DNA of 64,000 nt from Sva-07 sp963698435 (GCA_963698435.1 CAVOQV010000018.1:1-64000); one strand, 5' to 3'. Shown: positions 17,493 through 26,542, numbered from the stretch's first letter. Notes: generated from the letters alone by a model not told the origin. A program made the numbers and translations.

Positions 17493-18137
17493 ATGATGAA
17501 GCAGGTCTTGGTGGTGTGCGGCGCGATGCTGCTCCCGCTCGCAGCGTGCGGAGGGTCCGACGAGTCGTCCGACGGGTCGGGGGACGCGGCGACGGCAACC
17601 GAAGCTCCCCCGCCCGACGGCGACACCGACGGCACCGTGGCCGAGCCCGCGGCCGAGGCGACCACGCCGGCATCCGGGGACGACGGTGGGGAGTCCGGCG
17701 GATCCGGCCCGTCGACCGCGACGGCGACGATCGGCGGCGAGACGTACGAGTTCTCCACCGAAGGAGCCGTCGTCGCCCAGTGCCAGACCGACATGTTCGG
17801 CGTCTTCTCCGTGCAGTTGCCGGGGGTCGACGGCGACAGCGGCATCAACATCATCGCCCTCCTCGAGGGCACCGACCCGGCGGTCGTCGAACAGGTCGAC
17901 GCCGTCCAGGTCAGCGTCGGCGACGACGACTGGGTCGCCGACGAGTCGAGCGACCTCTTCGACATGTCGGACGCGCTGCAGCCCGGAATGAGCCAGGTCG
18001 ACTCGGTCGAGATCGACGGCAGCACGGTCAGCGGGACGGCGACGTTCGTCCGCCAACTCAGTGTCTTCGGCGGAGGTGAACCCGAGACCGTGACCGGCAC
18101 GTTCGAGGCCACCTGCGGCGAGGAGCGCCTCTCCTAG
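17493..18137 (+). CDS. Secreted lipoprotein of unknown function
   Basis: A 214-residue protein with a lipoprotein signal: MMKQVLVVCGAMLLPLAACG, the Cys after LAA being the lipid anchor. A Ser/Gly/Asp/Pro-rich linker of about 70 residues follows, then a compact beta-rich domain beginning ATATIGGETYEFSTEGAVVA with one Cys pair (AQCQ and ATCGEE). AAGGAGGG at 17477-17484 is a good ribosome binding site. It resembles actinobacterial extracytoplasmic lipoprotein antigens of the LpqH-like type, but I cannot name a family. Confidence 0.75.
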   Translation: MMKQVLVVCGAMLLPLAACGGSDESSDGSGDAATATEAPPPDGDTDGTVAEPAAEATTPASGDDGGESGGSGPSTATATIGGETYEFSTEGAVVAQCQTDMFGVFSVQLPGVDGDSGINIIALLEGTDPAVVEQVDAVQVSVGDDDWVADESSDLFDMSDALQPGMSQVDSVEIDGSTVSGTATFVRQLSVFGGGEPETVTGTFEATCGEERLS

Positions 18138-18200
18138 CGAGCCCGACCTTCACGAACGACGCCCCGAGTGGACGTCGGTCCTACTCACACCCCTTCTTAT

Positions 18201-18230
18201 GGTATCCGTTCGGATACCGGTCGGGTATCC
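18201..18230. promoter_or_regulatory. Palindromic operator with three GGTATCC half-sites
   Basis: ggtatccg-tt-cggatacc at 18201-18218 is a perfect inverted repeat, followed by a third half-site ggtatcc at 18224-18230, just 8 bases before the XRE gene's ATG. Position and symmetry make it the likely binding site for that regulator (autorepression). Confidence 0.7.
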
Positions 18231-18238
18231 TGTGGGAG

Positions 18239-18562
18239 ATGGACGCAGCACGGTTGATCCGCACGGCGCGGCAGCGGGCAGGGCTCTCGCTGCGCGAACT
18301 CGCCCGACGCGCTCACACCTCGCACTCGACCCTGGCGGCGTACGAGCAGGCTCACAAGACACCCAACGTCGACACCCTCGACCGAATCCTCACCGCCTGC
18401 GGCTTCCGCGTCGACGTCACGCTCGAACCACGACCGGCCGACGTCGCCATCGATCCCGTCGCTCGTGGGCGTGAACTCGTCGAGGTGCTCGAGCTGGCCG
18501 AGCTGTTCCCGGCGCGCCACAGCCCCACGCTCACCGCCCCCAAGTTCGGCGCGGTCGCATGA
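18239..18562 (+). CDS. XRE-family helix-turn-helix antitoxin-like protein
   Basis: A 107-residue protein with an N-terminal Xre HTH: LIRTARQRAGLSLRELARRA, then HTSHSTLAAYEQAHKTPNVD and LDRILTACGF. The C-terminal half (ADVAIDPVARGRELVEVLEL) is helical and could bind the partner. Its ATGA junction with the nucleotidyltransferase gene shows translational coupling. It most likely represses its own promoter through the GGTATCC palindrome directly upstream. This arrangement matches known XRE plus AbiEii-like NTase toxin-antitoxin pairs. Confidence 0.85.
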   Translation: MDAARLIRTARQRAGLSLRELARRAHTSHSTLAAYEQAHKTPNVDTLDRILTACGFRVDVTLEPRPADVAIDPVARGRELVEVLELAELFPARHSPTLTAPKFGAVA

Positions 18563-19101
18563 CCGACGCACCCTCGCTGGCCGACAAGATCGTCGCCATT
18601 CACCAGGCGCTCGACGACGCCCACCTCCCGCATGCATTCGGTGGCGCACTCGCGCTCGCCTGGTGTACGCAACGCGCCCGTGGCACCATCGACATCGACG
18701 TCAACGTGTTCGTCCCCGCCGAGCGCACCGGCGATCTCCTCGCGGCGCTGCCCGCCGAGATCTCGCCCACCGACGCGGAGGTCGCACAACTCGAGGCCGA
18801 CGGTCAGACCCGCCTCTGGTGGGCCAACACGCCGGTCGACGTGTTCCTCGACACCACACCGTTCCACGCCGACGCCGGCGGCCGCATCCGATCGGAACGC
18901 TTCGCCGGACACGACGTCCCGTTCCTCGCCTGCCGGGACCTTGCAGTGTTCAAGGCATTCTTCGACCGGACGAAGGACTGGGCCGACCTCGAGGAGATGC
19001 AGGCGGCCGGCACCCTCGACGTCGAGGCCGTCGCCGGCGTGCTCGTGCACTACCTCGGCCCCAACGATCCCCGCATCGCTCGCCTCCTCACGCTGGCCTG
19101 A
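18559..19101 (+). CDS. Nucleotidyltransferase AbiEii/MenT-like protein (putative toxin)
   Basis: A 180-residue protein of the nucleotidyltransferase superfamily. LPHAFGGALALAW (residues 24-36) supplies the GG helix; D45-I-D47 (GTIDIDVNVFV) and D94/D98 (PVDVFLDTT) are the expected catalytic acids. Related small NTases coupled to HTH proteins modify tRNA or proteins and can act as toxins or abortive-infection effectors; which applies here is not shown. It overlaps the HTH gene by 4 bases. Confidence 0.82.
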   Translation: MTDAPSLADKIVAIHQALDDAHLPHAFGGALALAWCTQRARGTIDIDVNVFVPAERTGDLLAALPAEISPTDAEVAQLEADGQTRLWWANTPVDVFLDTTPFHADAGGRIRSERFAGHDVPFLACRDLAVFKAFFDRTKDWADLEEMQAAGTLDVEAVAGVLVHYLGPNDPRIARLLTLA

Positions 19102-19209
19102 TCCTCCGCTAGACCGGCCGTCGCGCGGTCAGGGGTGGGGACAACCCCACCCCCGATTCGCCAGCGTGCTCCATGTCGCCGTGGGCCCGGGGAGGCGCAC
19201 GATGACGTC

Positions 19210-19978
19210 ATGAGCACAACGTCAGTCCTCCTCGCCGAACCGCTGCCCGAACCGTCGCCCGTCTCCACTCCGGCGAGCCCGTCGGCCCTCGTCGAGGCAC
19301 GCGACCTGACCCGGATCTGGGGCCGCGGCAACGCAGCCCAGATCGGCATCTCGGGCGTCGACCTCGACCTTCGCCGCGGCGAGCTGGTTGCGCTGATCGG
19401 TCCGTCCGGATCCGGCAAGAGCACCCTCGGATCGCTGCTCGCCGGAATCGATCAGCCGACCTCGGGCTCACTGGTCGTCGGAGGCGACCGGATCGACCAG
19501 ATGCGTCCCGACCGCCTCGCCACGTGGCGTGGTCAACACGTCGGGATCGTCTTCCAGGACTTCCACCTGTTGCCGACACTCACCGCGCTCGAGAACGTCG
19601 AACTCGCGGTCGAGCTCGGCGCCGGGCGGGTCGGACGTCGTGAACGACGCACCCGGGCGCGGGAGTCGCTCGAGCGGGTCGGGCTCGACGGGCTGACACG
19701 CAAGTTGCCCGCCCAGATGAGCGGAGGCGAACAACGAGCGCGTCGGAATCGCACGAGCAATGGTCCGCGAGCCGGCGTTGCTCGTCGCGGACGAGCCGAC
19801 CGGCAGCCTCGACCAGGCCAACGGACACGCAGTGTTCGAGCTGCTCACCGGGCTCGCCCACCACGGCACGACGATCGTCTTCATCACCCACGACCTGGCG
19901 CTCGCCAACAGCGCCGACCGTGTCGTGGCGATGATCGACGGTCGCATCGAATCGATCACCGAGCGGGGGGAGCGCTGA
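19210..19978 (+). pseudogene. ABC transporter ATPase (MacB/LolD class), one frameshift
   Basis: Walker A is GPSGSGKSTLGSLLAG, Q-loop VGIVFQDFHLLPTLTA, signature SGGEQ, and Walker B LLVADEPTGSLDQ followed by TIVFITHDLALA. Near 19738 one extra base changes EQ-RVGIARAMVREP into EQRARRNRTSNG, splitting the gene. Joined length is about 255 residues, normal for the class. It starts the ABC-FtsX-kinase-regulator operon; the downstream permease would be useless without it, so a sequencing indel is plausible. Confidence 0.85.
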
Positions 19979-19979
19979 G

Positions 19980-22181
19980 ATGTCCGGAATCCTGCACCAG
20001 TTCAGCCGGGCCCCGGGCCGCATCCTCGCCAGCATCTTCGCGTTGGCGTTGGCGGTCGGGGCGATCGGCGTACTCGCGGTCCCCACCGTCGCCGGGGGGA
20101 CACTCCATTCCGCCGCCGAGAGCAGCGGACTCGCCGACATCGTCGTGGCGACAACCCCGCTCGACGCCGACCAGATCGCACGAGTGGCCGCACTCGACGG
20201 AGTCGCTGCCGCCGAAGGCGAGGCCGTCCTCGCCGTGACCACAGCGGCGGGCACCGAGACCGATCTGATCGGTCTCGACTTCGACCAGCAGACGATGGAC
20301 GTCATCGAGTTGACGGCAGGCCGGATGCCGGCCGATGGACACGAGATCGTCACCAGCCCTGGCTTCGGCGAGGTCGGCGACCGGGTCGTCGTCGACGACA
20401 CCTCGTTCGAGATCGTCGGGAACGGCGGCACCCTGTGGTGGTCGGACTCCGCCGTCGCCTACGCCGACCTCGACTCGGTGGCCGCTCGCACCGGCGGGAC
20501 CACTCGACTCGTGATCACCGCCGTCGACGACGGAGCCGACGAACTCCGGGCGATCGCGGATGCCACGCGTGACGTGCTCGCAGAGCGAGGGGACTCGTTC
20601 ACCGAATTTCCGGTCTACCTGCCCGACGGCTCGACACCGATCGATGCCGACATCGAGCAGGTGAGCACGCTCATCGGCCTGCTCGGCGTCGTGGCCGGGC
20701 TGGTCGCGTTGGTCCTGCTCGCGTCGACCACGAACACGCTGATCACCGAGCGCACCCGCGAGGTCGCGGTGATGCGGGCGCTCGGCGGCCGCGCTCGACC
20801 CTTGCGCCGTCGCCTGCGGCGCATCGCGCTTGCGATCACCGCGGTGGCGCTGGCTGTCGGCCTTCCGCTGGGCGTGCTCATCAGCAACCTCATCGCCCGG
20901 ATGGTGCTCCAGGAGTTCGTCGGCGTCACGCCCGACTTCGCGATCGACTGGTGGGTCGTGGCAGCGAGTGCGATCGGTGCGCTCGTCGGTGCTCGGCTGG
21001 TTGCGGCACGAGCCGCCGCTCGGGTCACTCGGCGTCCGCTCGCCGAGGCGTTGCGCGATCGCGACGGGTCGCCATACGGCCACAGCGTGACGCAGCGCTT
21101 TGCCGCCCGCGTCCCGACCGGTGGTCTGTTCGGTCGGCTCGCAGCTCGCGCCTCGATCCGCCGGCCGGCCCGGACCGTCGCGATCCTCGTCCAGATCGCC
21201 GCTGCGGTCGCCGCGGCGTTTCTCGTGCCGAGCCTCGTCACGTCGGTCAACGGATTCAACGACGCCACGACGGCGCCGTGGACGTGGGAGTCGCTCACCG
21301 AGGCTCGCGACCCGGGCCTGCCGTTCGAGGTCGCTGCCCTCGCGAACCGTGACGACGTCGAGGCCGGTGTGTACTCGTTCGGGGAGATCGACGACTGGGA
21401 GGTCGACGTCTTCGGCTTCGGACCGGACACGGAGTACTTCCAGAGTGAGCTCGCGAGCGGGAGGTGGCCGTCGGCCGGTTCCCGCGAGGCGATGCTCAGC
21501 GCCGGCTTCGCCGATCGTCGCGGACACCACGTCGGCGACACGATCACGATCGACTTGGCGTCGGGCCCGGTCGACTACCTGATCGTCGGCACGGCGCAGG
21601 ATGCGGGTCGGGCCCTGTATGCCGACCGGGACGTTCTCGCCGTCGATCTCGGGACTCCGGGCGGCGCCAATGTGATCTGGTCGTCGGATCCGGCGCCGGC
21701 GCTCGAGCTCCCGGTTGCCGCCACGGTGACGACCGCCGACGAGATGGCCGCCGAGAGCCGAGCCGGTCGCGATGCGATCGTGATGGTGTTCGGCGCCATC
21801 GGCATCATCGTCGCCGGCGTGGCGGCGCTGGCGGTCATCTCGTCGATGACGGTGAGCCTCTACGAGCGTCGCCACGAACTCGCGGCACTCCAGGCGATCG
21901 GGGCCCGCCGCCGACGTCTGCGCGGCCTGCTCGTACGTGAGCTCGTGCCCATCGGTCTGCTCGGCGTGGCCGGCGGTCTGGCACTCGGCGCCCTCGGCAC
22001 ACGCGGCATCATCGGCTCGTTCGAGTCCAGCAATGCCGTCGACATCGGCGTCGTCGACGCCACGGCGGCGATCCCGTTCATCATCGTCGGCACCGTCGCC
22101 GTGCTCGTGCTGCTCGCCACCGTCGTCGCCCGCAGCGTCGGGCGCCGGCCGCTCGCGGTCACCCTGCGGGGTGCGGCATGA
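19980..22181 (+). CDS. FtsX-like ABC transporter permease
   Basis: A 733-residue MacB/FtsX-type permease. It has an N-terminal membrane segment (about residues 15-37), a large extracytoplasmic domain, three membrane segments near residues 230-360 (LIGLLGVVAGLVALVLLAST onward), another near 400, a second extracytoplasmic domain, and three C-terminal segments from about 600. ERTREVAVMRALGGRARPLR and ERRHELAALQAIGARRRRLR are the paired cytoplasmic FtsX motifs that contact the ATPase. Family members move lipoproteins, peptides or antibiotics mechanically. It begins one base after the ATPase stop and overlaps the kinase gene by ATGA. Confidence 0.9.
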   Translation: MSGILHQFSRAPGRILASIFALALAVGAIGVLAVPTVAGGTLHSAAESSGLADIVVATTPLDADQIARVAALDGVAAAEGEAVLAVTTAAGTETDLIGLDFDQQTMDVIELTAGRMPADGHEIVTSPGFGEVGDRVVVDDTSFEIVGNGGTLWWSDSAVAYADLDSVAARTGGTTRLVITAVDDGADELRAIADATRDVLAERGDSFTEFPVYLPDGSTPIDADIEQVSTLIGLLGVVAGLVALVLLASTTNTLITERTREVAVMRALGGRARPLRRRLRRIALAITAVALAVGLPLGVLISNLIARMVLQEFVGVTPDFAIDWWVVAASAIGALVGARLVAARAAARVTRRPLAEALRDRDGSPYGHSVTQRFAARVPTGGLFGRLAARASIRRPARTVAILVQIAAAVAAAFLVPSLVTSVNGFNDATTAPWTWESLTEARDPGLPFEVAALANRDDVEAGVYSFGEIDDWEVDVFGFGPDTEYFQSELASGRWPSAGSREAMLSAGFADRRGHHVGDTITIDLASGPVDYLIVGTAQDAGRALYADRDVLAVDLGTPGGANVIWSSDPAPALELPVAATVTTADEMAAESRAGRDAIVMVFGAIGIIVAGVAALAVISSMTVSLYERRHELAALQAIGARRRRLRGLLVRELVPIGLLGVAGGLALGALGTRGIIGSFESSNAVDIGVVDATAAIPFIIVGTVAVLVLLATVVARSVGRRPLAVTLRGAA

Positions 22182-23608
22182 CCGCCTCGACCGACTCGGT
22201 GATGTCGTCGTCGAGCGGCTCATCGCCGGCAGCAGGCGTCGAGCGCGAGACTGGCGCCGTGAACCAGCTCCCGCCGCCGACCCGGCCCGGTGCCCCGACG
22301 CCGCCCCCGGCGGACGGGCAACCGGCGTCGCCTGCGGGCGCGTCCGAGGAAGGTTGGGACTGGGACCGGGCTCGCGATCTCGCCGAGACGTGGTTTCGCC
22401 CCCTCACCGCAGCGGAGGGATGGAAGGCACTGCTGTTCCTGTTTGCGAGCGCCATCGCGGCGCCGTTCCTCTTCGCGGCCATGGTGGCACTCGGCGCGAT
22501 CACCTTCGCGCTGCTGTTCGTCGTCGTCGGCTTCCTGTTGATCGTGCCGTTCTTCCGGCTGGTCGAGGTGCTCACCGGAGTCGAGCTTCGGCTCGCCGCG
22601 TACGCCGGCCACGAGATCGAACCGCGTGCCGTTGTGCCACTCGGGGGAATCGGACCGCGAGCGATGTCACGGGCGCTCAGCGATCCTGTCCGGTGGCGAC
22701 AGGTCGGCTTCGTCGCCGTCAACGTCGTGCTCGCGTTCCTCCTGTTCGGATTCGGGAGCTTCCCGCTGTCGCTCGTCGTCCAGGCGGTGTTCGGTGACGG
22801 CATCTTCGGCGGGGGAGGGATCGGGGCGTTCAACCTGTTTGCGCTCCCGCTGGTGGTCGTCGCCGCCGGAGCGATCCCACGGATTGCGATCTGGACGGCT
22901 CGCCTGAAGGCCCAGATCGACACCTGGTTCCTCGGCGTCGATCGGCTCGCAGCCGCCGAACGGCGGGTCTCCGACCTCTCGATCCAACGCCAGGACATCC
23001 TCGACGCGGTGGCGAGCGAGCGACGCCGGATCGAGCGCAACCTCCACGACGGTGTCCAGCAACAGCTCGTCGCGATCGGCCTCGACCTCGGGATGGCGGC
23101 CAACCACGTCGACACCGATCCCGAGACCGCCAAGGAGCTGATCGGCAGCGCTCGCCAGAAGGTCCAGGGCTCGATCGGGGAGCTGCGCCAACTCGGCCGC
23201 GGGCTGCATCCGGCGATCCTCGAGGACCGTGGTATCGACGCGGCTCTGTCGGCCATCGTCGGTGGGGCACCGATCCCGATCTCGGTCCACGTCGACGCCG
23301 ACCTGGATCTCTCGACCGACGTCGCCGAGACGGTCTATTTCATCGCCAACGAGGCGATCGCCAACGTCCTGAAACACGCAGGGGCCCGGGTGGCGTCGAT
23401 CCACGTCGCCAGAGTCGCAGCGAACGTGCGGGTGACCGTCCACGACGACGGTGCCGGCGGCGCCGACCCGGCACGGGGCACCGGCATCCTGGGGATCCGC
23501 GCCAGGGTCCACGCTGTCGATGGCACCTTCGCGATCACGTCGCCTGTCGGCGGGCCGACGACGCTCGTTGCCGAGATCCCCCGTCAGACGGAGCTCGATC
23601 GTGGCTGA
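22178..23608 (+). CDS. NarL-type sensor histidine kinase
   Basis: A 476-residue membrane kinase. A Pro-rich N-terminus is followed by about four membrane segments (two near 85-130, one near 180, one near 225), which carry a Sensor/DUF1707-like bundle. The HisKA_3 phospho-acceptor motif is SERRRIERNLHDGVQQQLVA around residue 285, and the ATPase has ETVYFIANEAIANVLKHAGA and GTGILGIRARVHAVDG. No large extracellular loop is present, so it may sense the membrane or the adjacent transporter. Overlaps the permease and the regulator genes. Confidence 0.9.
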   Translation: MTASTDSVMSSSSGSSPAAGVERETGAVNQLPPPTRPGAPTPPPADGQPASPAGASEEGWDWDRARDLAETWFRPLTAAEGWKALLFLFASAIAAPFLFAAMVALGAITFALLFVVVGFLLIVPFFRLVEVLTGVELRLAAYAGHEIEPRAVVPLGGIGPRAMSRALSDPVRWRQVGFVAVNVVLAFLLFGFGSFPLSLVVQAVFGDGIFGGGGIGAFNLFALPLVVVAAGAIPRIAIWTARLKAQIDTWFLGVDRLAAAERRVSDLSIQRQDILDAVASERRRIERNLHDGVQQQLVAIGLDLGMAANHVDTDPETAKELIGSARQKVQGSIGELRQLGRGLHPAILEDRGIDAALSAIVGGAPIPISVHVDADLDLSTDVAETVYFIANEAIANVLKHAGARVASIHVARVAANVRVTVHDDGAGGADPARGTGILGIRARVHAVDGTFAITSPVGGPTTLVAEIPRQTELDRG

Positions 23609-24281
23609 GGTGGCTGACGCATCTGCCGGTGCGCTGCGAACCGTCATTGCCGACGATTCGGTGCTGCTCCGCGACGGGCTGGTGCGGCTGCTCACCGACT
23701 CGGGATTCGACGTGGTGGCCGCCGTCGGCGACGCGGACGCCCTGCTCGACGCGGTGACCGAGCACTCGCCCGACCTGTGCCTCGTCGACGTTCGGATGCC
23801 GCCGACCCACACCGACGAGGGGCTGCGGGCCGCGATCGAGATCCGCCGGCGCCACCCGGACATCGCTGTGCTCGTCCTCTCGCAGTACGTCGAGGAGCGG
23901 TACGCAGGCGAGCTGTTGACCGGTGACGTCGCCGGCGTCGGTTACCTGTTGAAGGACCGGGTGATCGACGTCGACGATTTCCTCGTCTCGGTTCGGCGCG
24001 TCGCCAACGGCGGGAGCGCGATCGATGCCGAGGTCGTCAGCCAGATCCTCGGCCGGTCGCAGCGATCGAGCGACCTCGACCGCCTCACGCCGAGAGAACG
24101 TGAGGTCCTGACCCTGATGGCGGAGGGGCTCTCGAACGGTGGGATCGCCGACCGGCTGGTCGTCTCGCACGGCGCGGTCGAGAAGCACATCTCCAACGTG
24201 TTCATGAAGCTCGGACTCGACGTCGAGGAGAGCAGCCATCGCCGGGTGCTCGCCGTCTTGACCTACCTCCGCGGCACCTGA
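23601..24281 (+). CDS. NarL/FixJ-family response regulator
   Basis: A 226-residue regulator: receiver domain with TVIADDSVLLRDGLVRLL, phospho-acceptor D in CLVDVRMPPTHTDEG and YLLKDRV, then a LuxR-type HTH (LTPREREVLTLMAEGLSNGG, then LVVSHGAVEKHISNVFMKLG). The GTG start at 23601 overlaps the kinase stop. It closes a four-gene operon with the ABC ATPase, permease and kinase and probably controls it. Confidence 0.92.
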   Translation: MAEVADASAGALRTVIADDSVLLRDGLVRLLTDSGFDVVAAVGDADALLDAVTEHSPDLCLVDVRMPPTHTDEGLRAAIEIRRRHPDIAVLVLSQYVEERYAGELLTGDVAGVGYLLKDRVIDVDDFLVSVRRVANGGSAIDAEVVSQILGRSQRSSDLDRLTPREREVLTLMAEGLSNGGIADRLVVSHGAVEKHISNVFMKLGLDVEESSHRRVLAVLTYLRGT

Positions 24282-24306
24282 GGCGTCGGCCCCGCTTGCG
24301 TCTCGG

Positions 24307-25014
24307 TCAGCCGATGATCTCGAACGTCGCAGCGAGTGGTGTACCCAGGCGTTCGCCGCCTGCGGTGGCGCCGCCGCGCAGGAACTCGTCGGGCGACGCC
24401 ATGTCGCCACCGAGATGCTCGAGGTACAGGTGGTGGGCGGCGAGCGAGGCGACACCGACGTCGAAGGTGTCGGTCGTGTCGACGCCGTGGGTGGGTTGCG
24501 GGCTGCCGCCGAAGGCGACGAACCGCACGCCGTCCCACGCCTCGCCCCGGTCGCCGAACACCCACGGGTTCGCGGCGTCGCGGACGGCGTCGAGCAGCGC
24601 CCGGCCGACCGCCCGGTGGTCAGGGTGGTTCCAGCTCGGTCCACCCCAGCTGTCGCGGAAGTTGATCGACAGGACCACGTCGGGCCGGTGACGCCGGATC
24701 GCCGCAGCGAGGTCGGCGCGCAACTCCAGCCCCTCGACGATCGCACCGTCGGGCCACCCGAGGAACTCGACGTCGTCGACACCGACGACGCGGCAGCTGG
24801 CGAGCTGTTCCTCGCGGCGCAGTGGGCCCACCTCGTCCGGCGGCATCGTCGCGATCCCCGCCTCGCCGTCGGACACCAGGACATAAGCGATGTGCTTGCC
24901 CTGCGCCGTCCAACGAGCGACCGCTGCCGCGGAGCCGTACTCCATGTCGTCGGGGTGGGCGACGACGGCGAGCGCCCGGTCCCAGTCCTCGGGAAATGTC
25001 TCCAGGTCGGCCAT
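24307..25014 (-). CDS. PIG-L/LmbE-family zinc deacetylase
   Basis: A 235-residue protein with the LmbE zinc motif AVVAHPDDMEYGSAAAV (AHPDD near residues 19-23) and the second metal region GGPSWNHPDHRAVGRALL. VLVSDGEAGIATMPPDEVG lies between them. Family members deacetylate N-acetylglucosamine-linked substrates, including mycothiol intermediates (MshB) and conjugates (Mca); the length is short for MshB, so I do not assign it. Convergent with the response regulator gene. Confidence 0.88.
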   Translation of the reverse strand: MADLETFPEDWDRALAVVAHPDDMEYGSAAAVARWTAQGKHIAYVLVSDGEAGIATMPPDEVGPLRREEQLASCRVVGVDDVEFLGWPDGAIVEGLELRADLAAAIRRHRPDVVLSINFRDSWGGPSWNHPDHRAVGRALLDAVRDAANPWVFGDRGEAWDGVRFVAFGGSPQPTHGVDTTDTFDVGVASLAAHHLYLEHLGGDMASPDEFLRGGATAGGERLGTPLAATFEIIG

Positions 25015-25056
25015 GGCACGAGTGTGCCAGGCGATCGCCGGTCGCTGCAGTTCAGA

Positions 25057-25091
25057 GCGGAATCGGTTCCGGTATCCGGGACGTATTCCGC
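25057..25091. repeat. Palindromic repeat, second copy
   Basis: Arms gcggaat/attccgc enclose an inner stem gttccgg/ccgggac with loop TAT. It shares the outer and inner arm sequences with 16189-16235. It lies between the LmbE start and the end of the nitroreductase gene. Confidence 0.65.
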
Positions 25092-25100
25092 CGAGATGTG

Positions 25101-25589
25101 TCAGGTCGTCGGCGCAGCGCCAGCCTCGGGTCGTTCGAAGACGACGACGGGCGTGTCCGCCGAGCGCGAGGCGGCGTAGGCGTCGAGGCCCTCGTCGATC
25201 TCGGCCCACCGGCGCCACAGCCGCTCGCGCTCGTCGCCCTCGACCCTGCGGGCGCGCACCGGGCGTTCCGGCTCGCCCTTCAGGCGGATGACCGCGCTGG
25301 GGTTCGCCTCGAGGTTGAGCCACCACGCCGGCTGACCCTCGTCCCAGCCGTTCATCGCCAGCACGACCGGCGTCGAGCCGTCCTCGATGTAGCCGACGAT
25401 CACGTCTCGCCGATCACCGGACTTCCGGCCGACCGTCGCCAGGTGCATCGCCCCCCAGCCGCGCTTGCTCGCCGGGGTCCACAACACCCGGCTGCCGAGC
25501 ACGCGGTAGGCGAGCCGGTGCCCTCGCCAGAACAGGTGCTTGAACCACGCCGGTGGCAACTTCGGCGGTTCGGTCGTCGGAGCGTCCAT
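25101..25589 (-). CDS. Deazaflavin (F420)-dependent nitroreductase-family protein
   Basis: A 162-residue DDN/DUF385 split-barrel protein: MHLATVGRKSGDRRDVIVGY, LAMNGWDEGQPAWWLNLEAN and PVRARRVEGDERERLWRRWA are characteristic of the family that uses F420 on quinones or nitro compounds. An AGGAGGAC ribosome binding site precedes the ATG at 25589. It sits 11 bases after the SRPBCC-like gene and is probably co-transcribed with it. Confidence 0.9.
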   Translation of the reverse strand: MDAPTTEPPKLPPAWFKHLFWRGHRLAYRVLGSRVLWTPASKRGWGAMHLATVGRKSGDRRDVIVGYIEDGSTPVVLAMNGWDEGQPAWWLNLEANPSAVIRLKGEPERPVRARRVEGDERERLWRRWAEIDEGLDAYAASRSADTPVVVFERPEAGAAPTT

Positions 25590-25600
25590 GTCGTCCTCCT

Positions 25601-26255
25601 TCACCGTCGGGCCGACTCGGCCCGCACGCGGATCCCGTCGAGCATCTTGCGGGTCATCACGAAGCTGACGAGCCCGACGGGGGCCATCAGCCAGCGGGTC
25701 GACCGGCGGCCGATGGCCGATCCGCTCGCGGATCAGCAGCCTCGTGCCGCCGAGCGGAGCGGGGCGCAGCGCGAAGGTCCACTGGAACTCGAAGCCGATC
25801 CCCGTGTCGCGGGTGGCGACCCGGCCGGTCTTCGGATCGGCGGTCTTCAGCACCAGGGCGACGTTCGGTTCCACGTGCTCGACCACCCAGCCGCCCCTGC
25901 GGCGGCGGTCGCCCCAGAGCGGATCGCCGACCGCGAGCTGCTGCCACTCCTCGTGGATCCGGTCGGCGTTGCGGATCCGCAGCCCGAACAGGTTCTCCAT
26001 CCACGCGTAGCTGTAGAAGCCGCCGCGGTCCGCGCCCATCTGCACCAGCCACGGCCACACCTCCTCGGGAGCCGCGGCGATCGTGATCGCCCGGGTGCAC
26101 TGGTCCACCGGCGGCGGCGTCAACTCGTCGCCGGGCAGTGGCGCCATCACCTCCTCCTCGGTCGCTCCCCAGTTCCGCTGCCAGGGCGTGAACACCTTCC
26201 GCCACGCAACGATCGCCGCCGCGCCGATGCCGGCGGCCATCACTGATCGACGCAT
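25601..26255 (-). pseudogene. Membrane-anchored SRPBCC-like protein, one frameshift near the end
   Basis: From ATG 26255 (good GGAGGTGA site) the protein begins MRRSVMAAGIGAAAIVAWRK, a single N-terminal membrane anchor, then a START/SRPBCC-like domain with AAAPEEVWPWLVQMGADRGG and YSYAWMENLFGLRI. After IGHRPPVDPLADG the frame is lost; one base over it continues WLMAPVGLVSFVMTRKMLDG and stops at 25601. One indel near 25700 restores about 218 residues with a C-terminal second hydrophobic segment. Role unknown; this family is frequent in actinobacteria. Confidence 0.7.
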
Positions 26256-26361
26256 CGAACTCACCTCCACCCACCAGTCTCCGCCCCGGCCGCAGCGAGC
26301 GACAGGGACCGAGGTCCAGGAACGATCGTCAAGGTCGGGCCCGTGGCTGCCGATGGAGAGT

Positions 26362-26542
26362 CGTGCCCGAACACAGCACTGCATCTTCGACGGCCCCCGC
26401 CGGCCGGGCGATCGGCTTGTCCGCACTGCGCGGTGTCGAGGTCGCCGAGCTGTTGCGGGTGATCACGACGCTGCATGTCGACGGTCTGCTCAGCGACGCC
26501 GAGTACCGGGTCACGCGCCAGCGCCTCGTCGCCTCGCACTGA
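26362..26542 (+). CDS. Short SHOCT-domain protein, start uncertain
   Basis: The C-terminal frame reads EVAELLRVITTLHVDGLLSD then AEYRVTRQRLVASH, a SHOCT motif (short C-terminal helix pair often in membrane-linked or regulatory small proteins). A GTG at 26362 with GGAGAG upstream would start it, but lies one base out of frame, with a CCCCC run at 26393-26397 between; otherwise a TTG at 26417 would start a 41-residue protein. A related SHOCT gene is at 48169-48354. Confidence 0.4.

Noticed and set aside
19956..22223. 755-codon minus-strand frame
   Set aside because: Antisense shadow of the FtsX permease; rich in Arg, Asp and His with no domain, and lacking a ribosome binding site.
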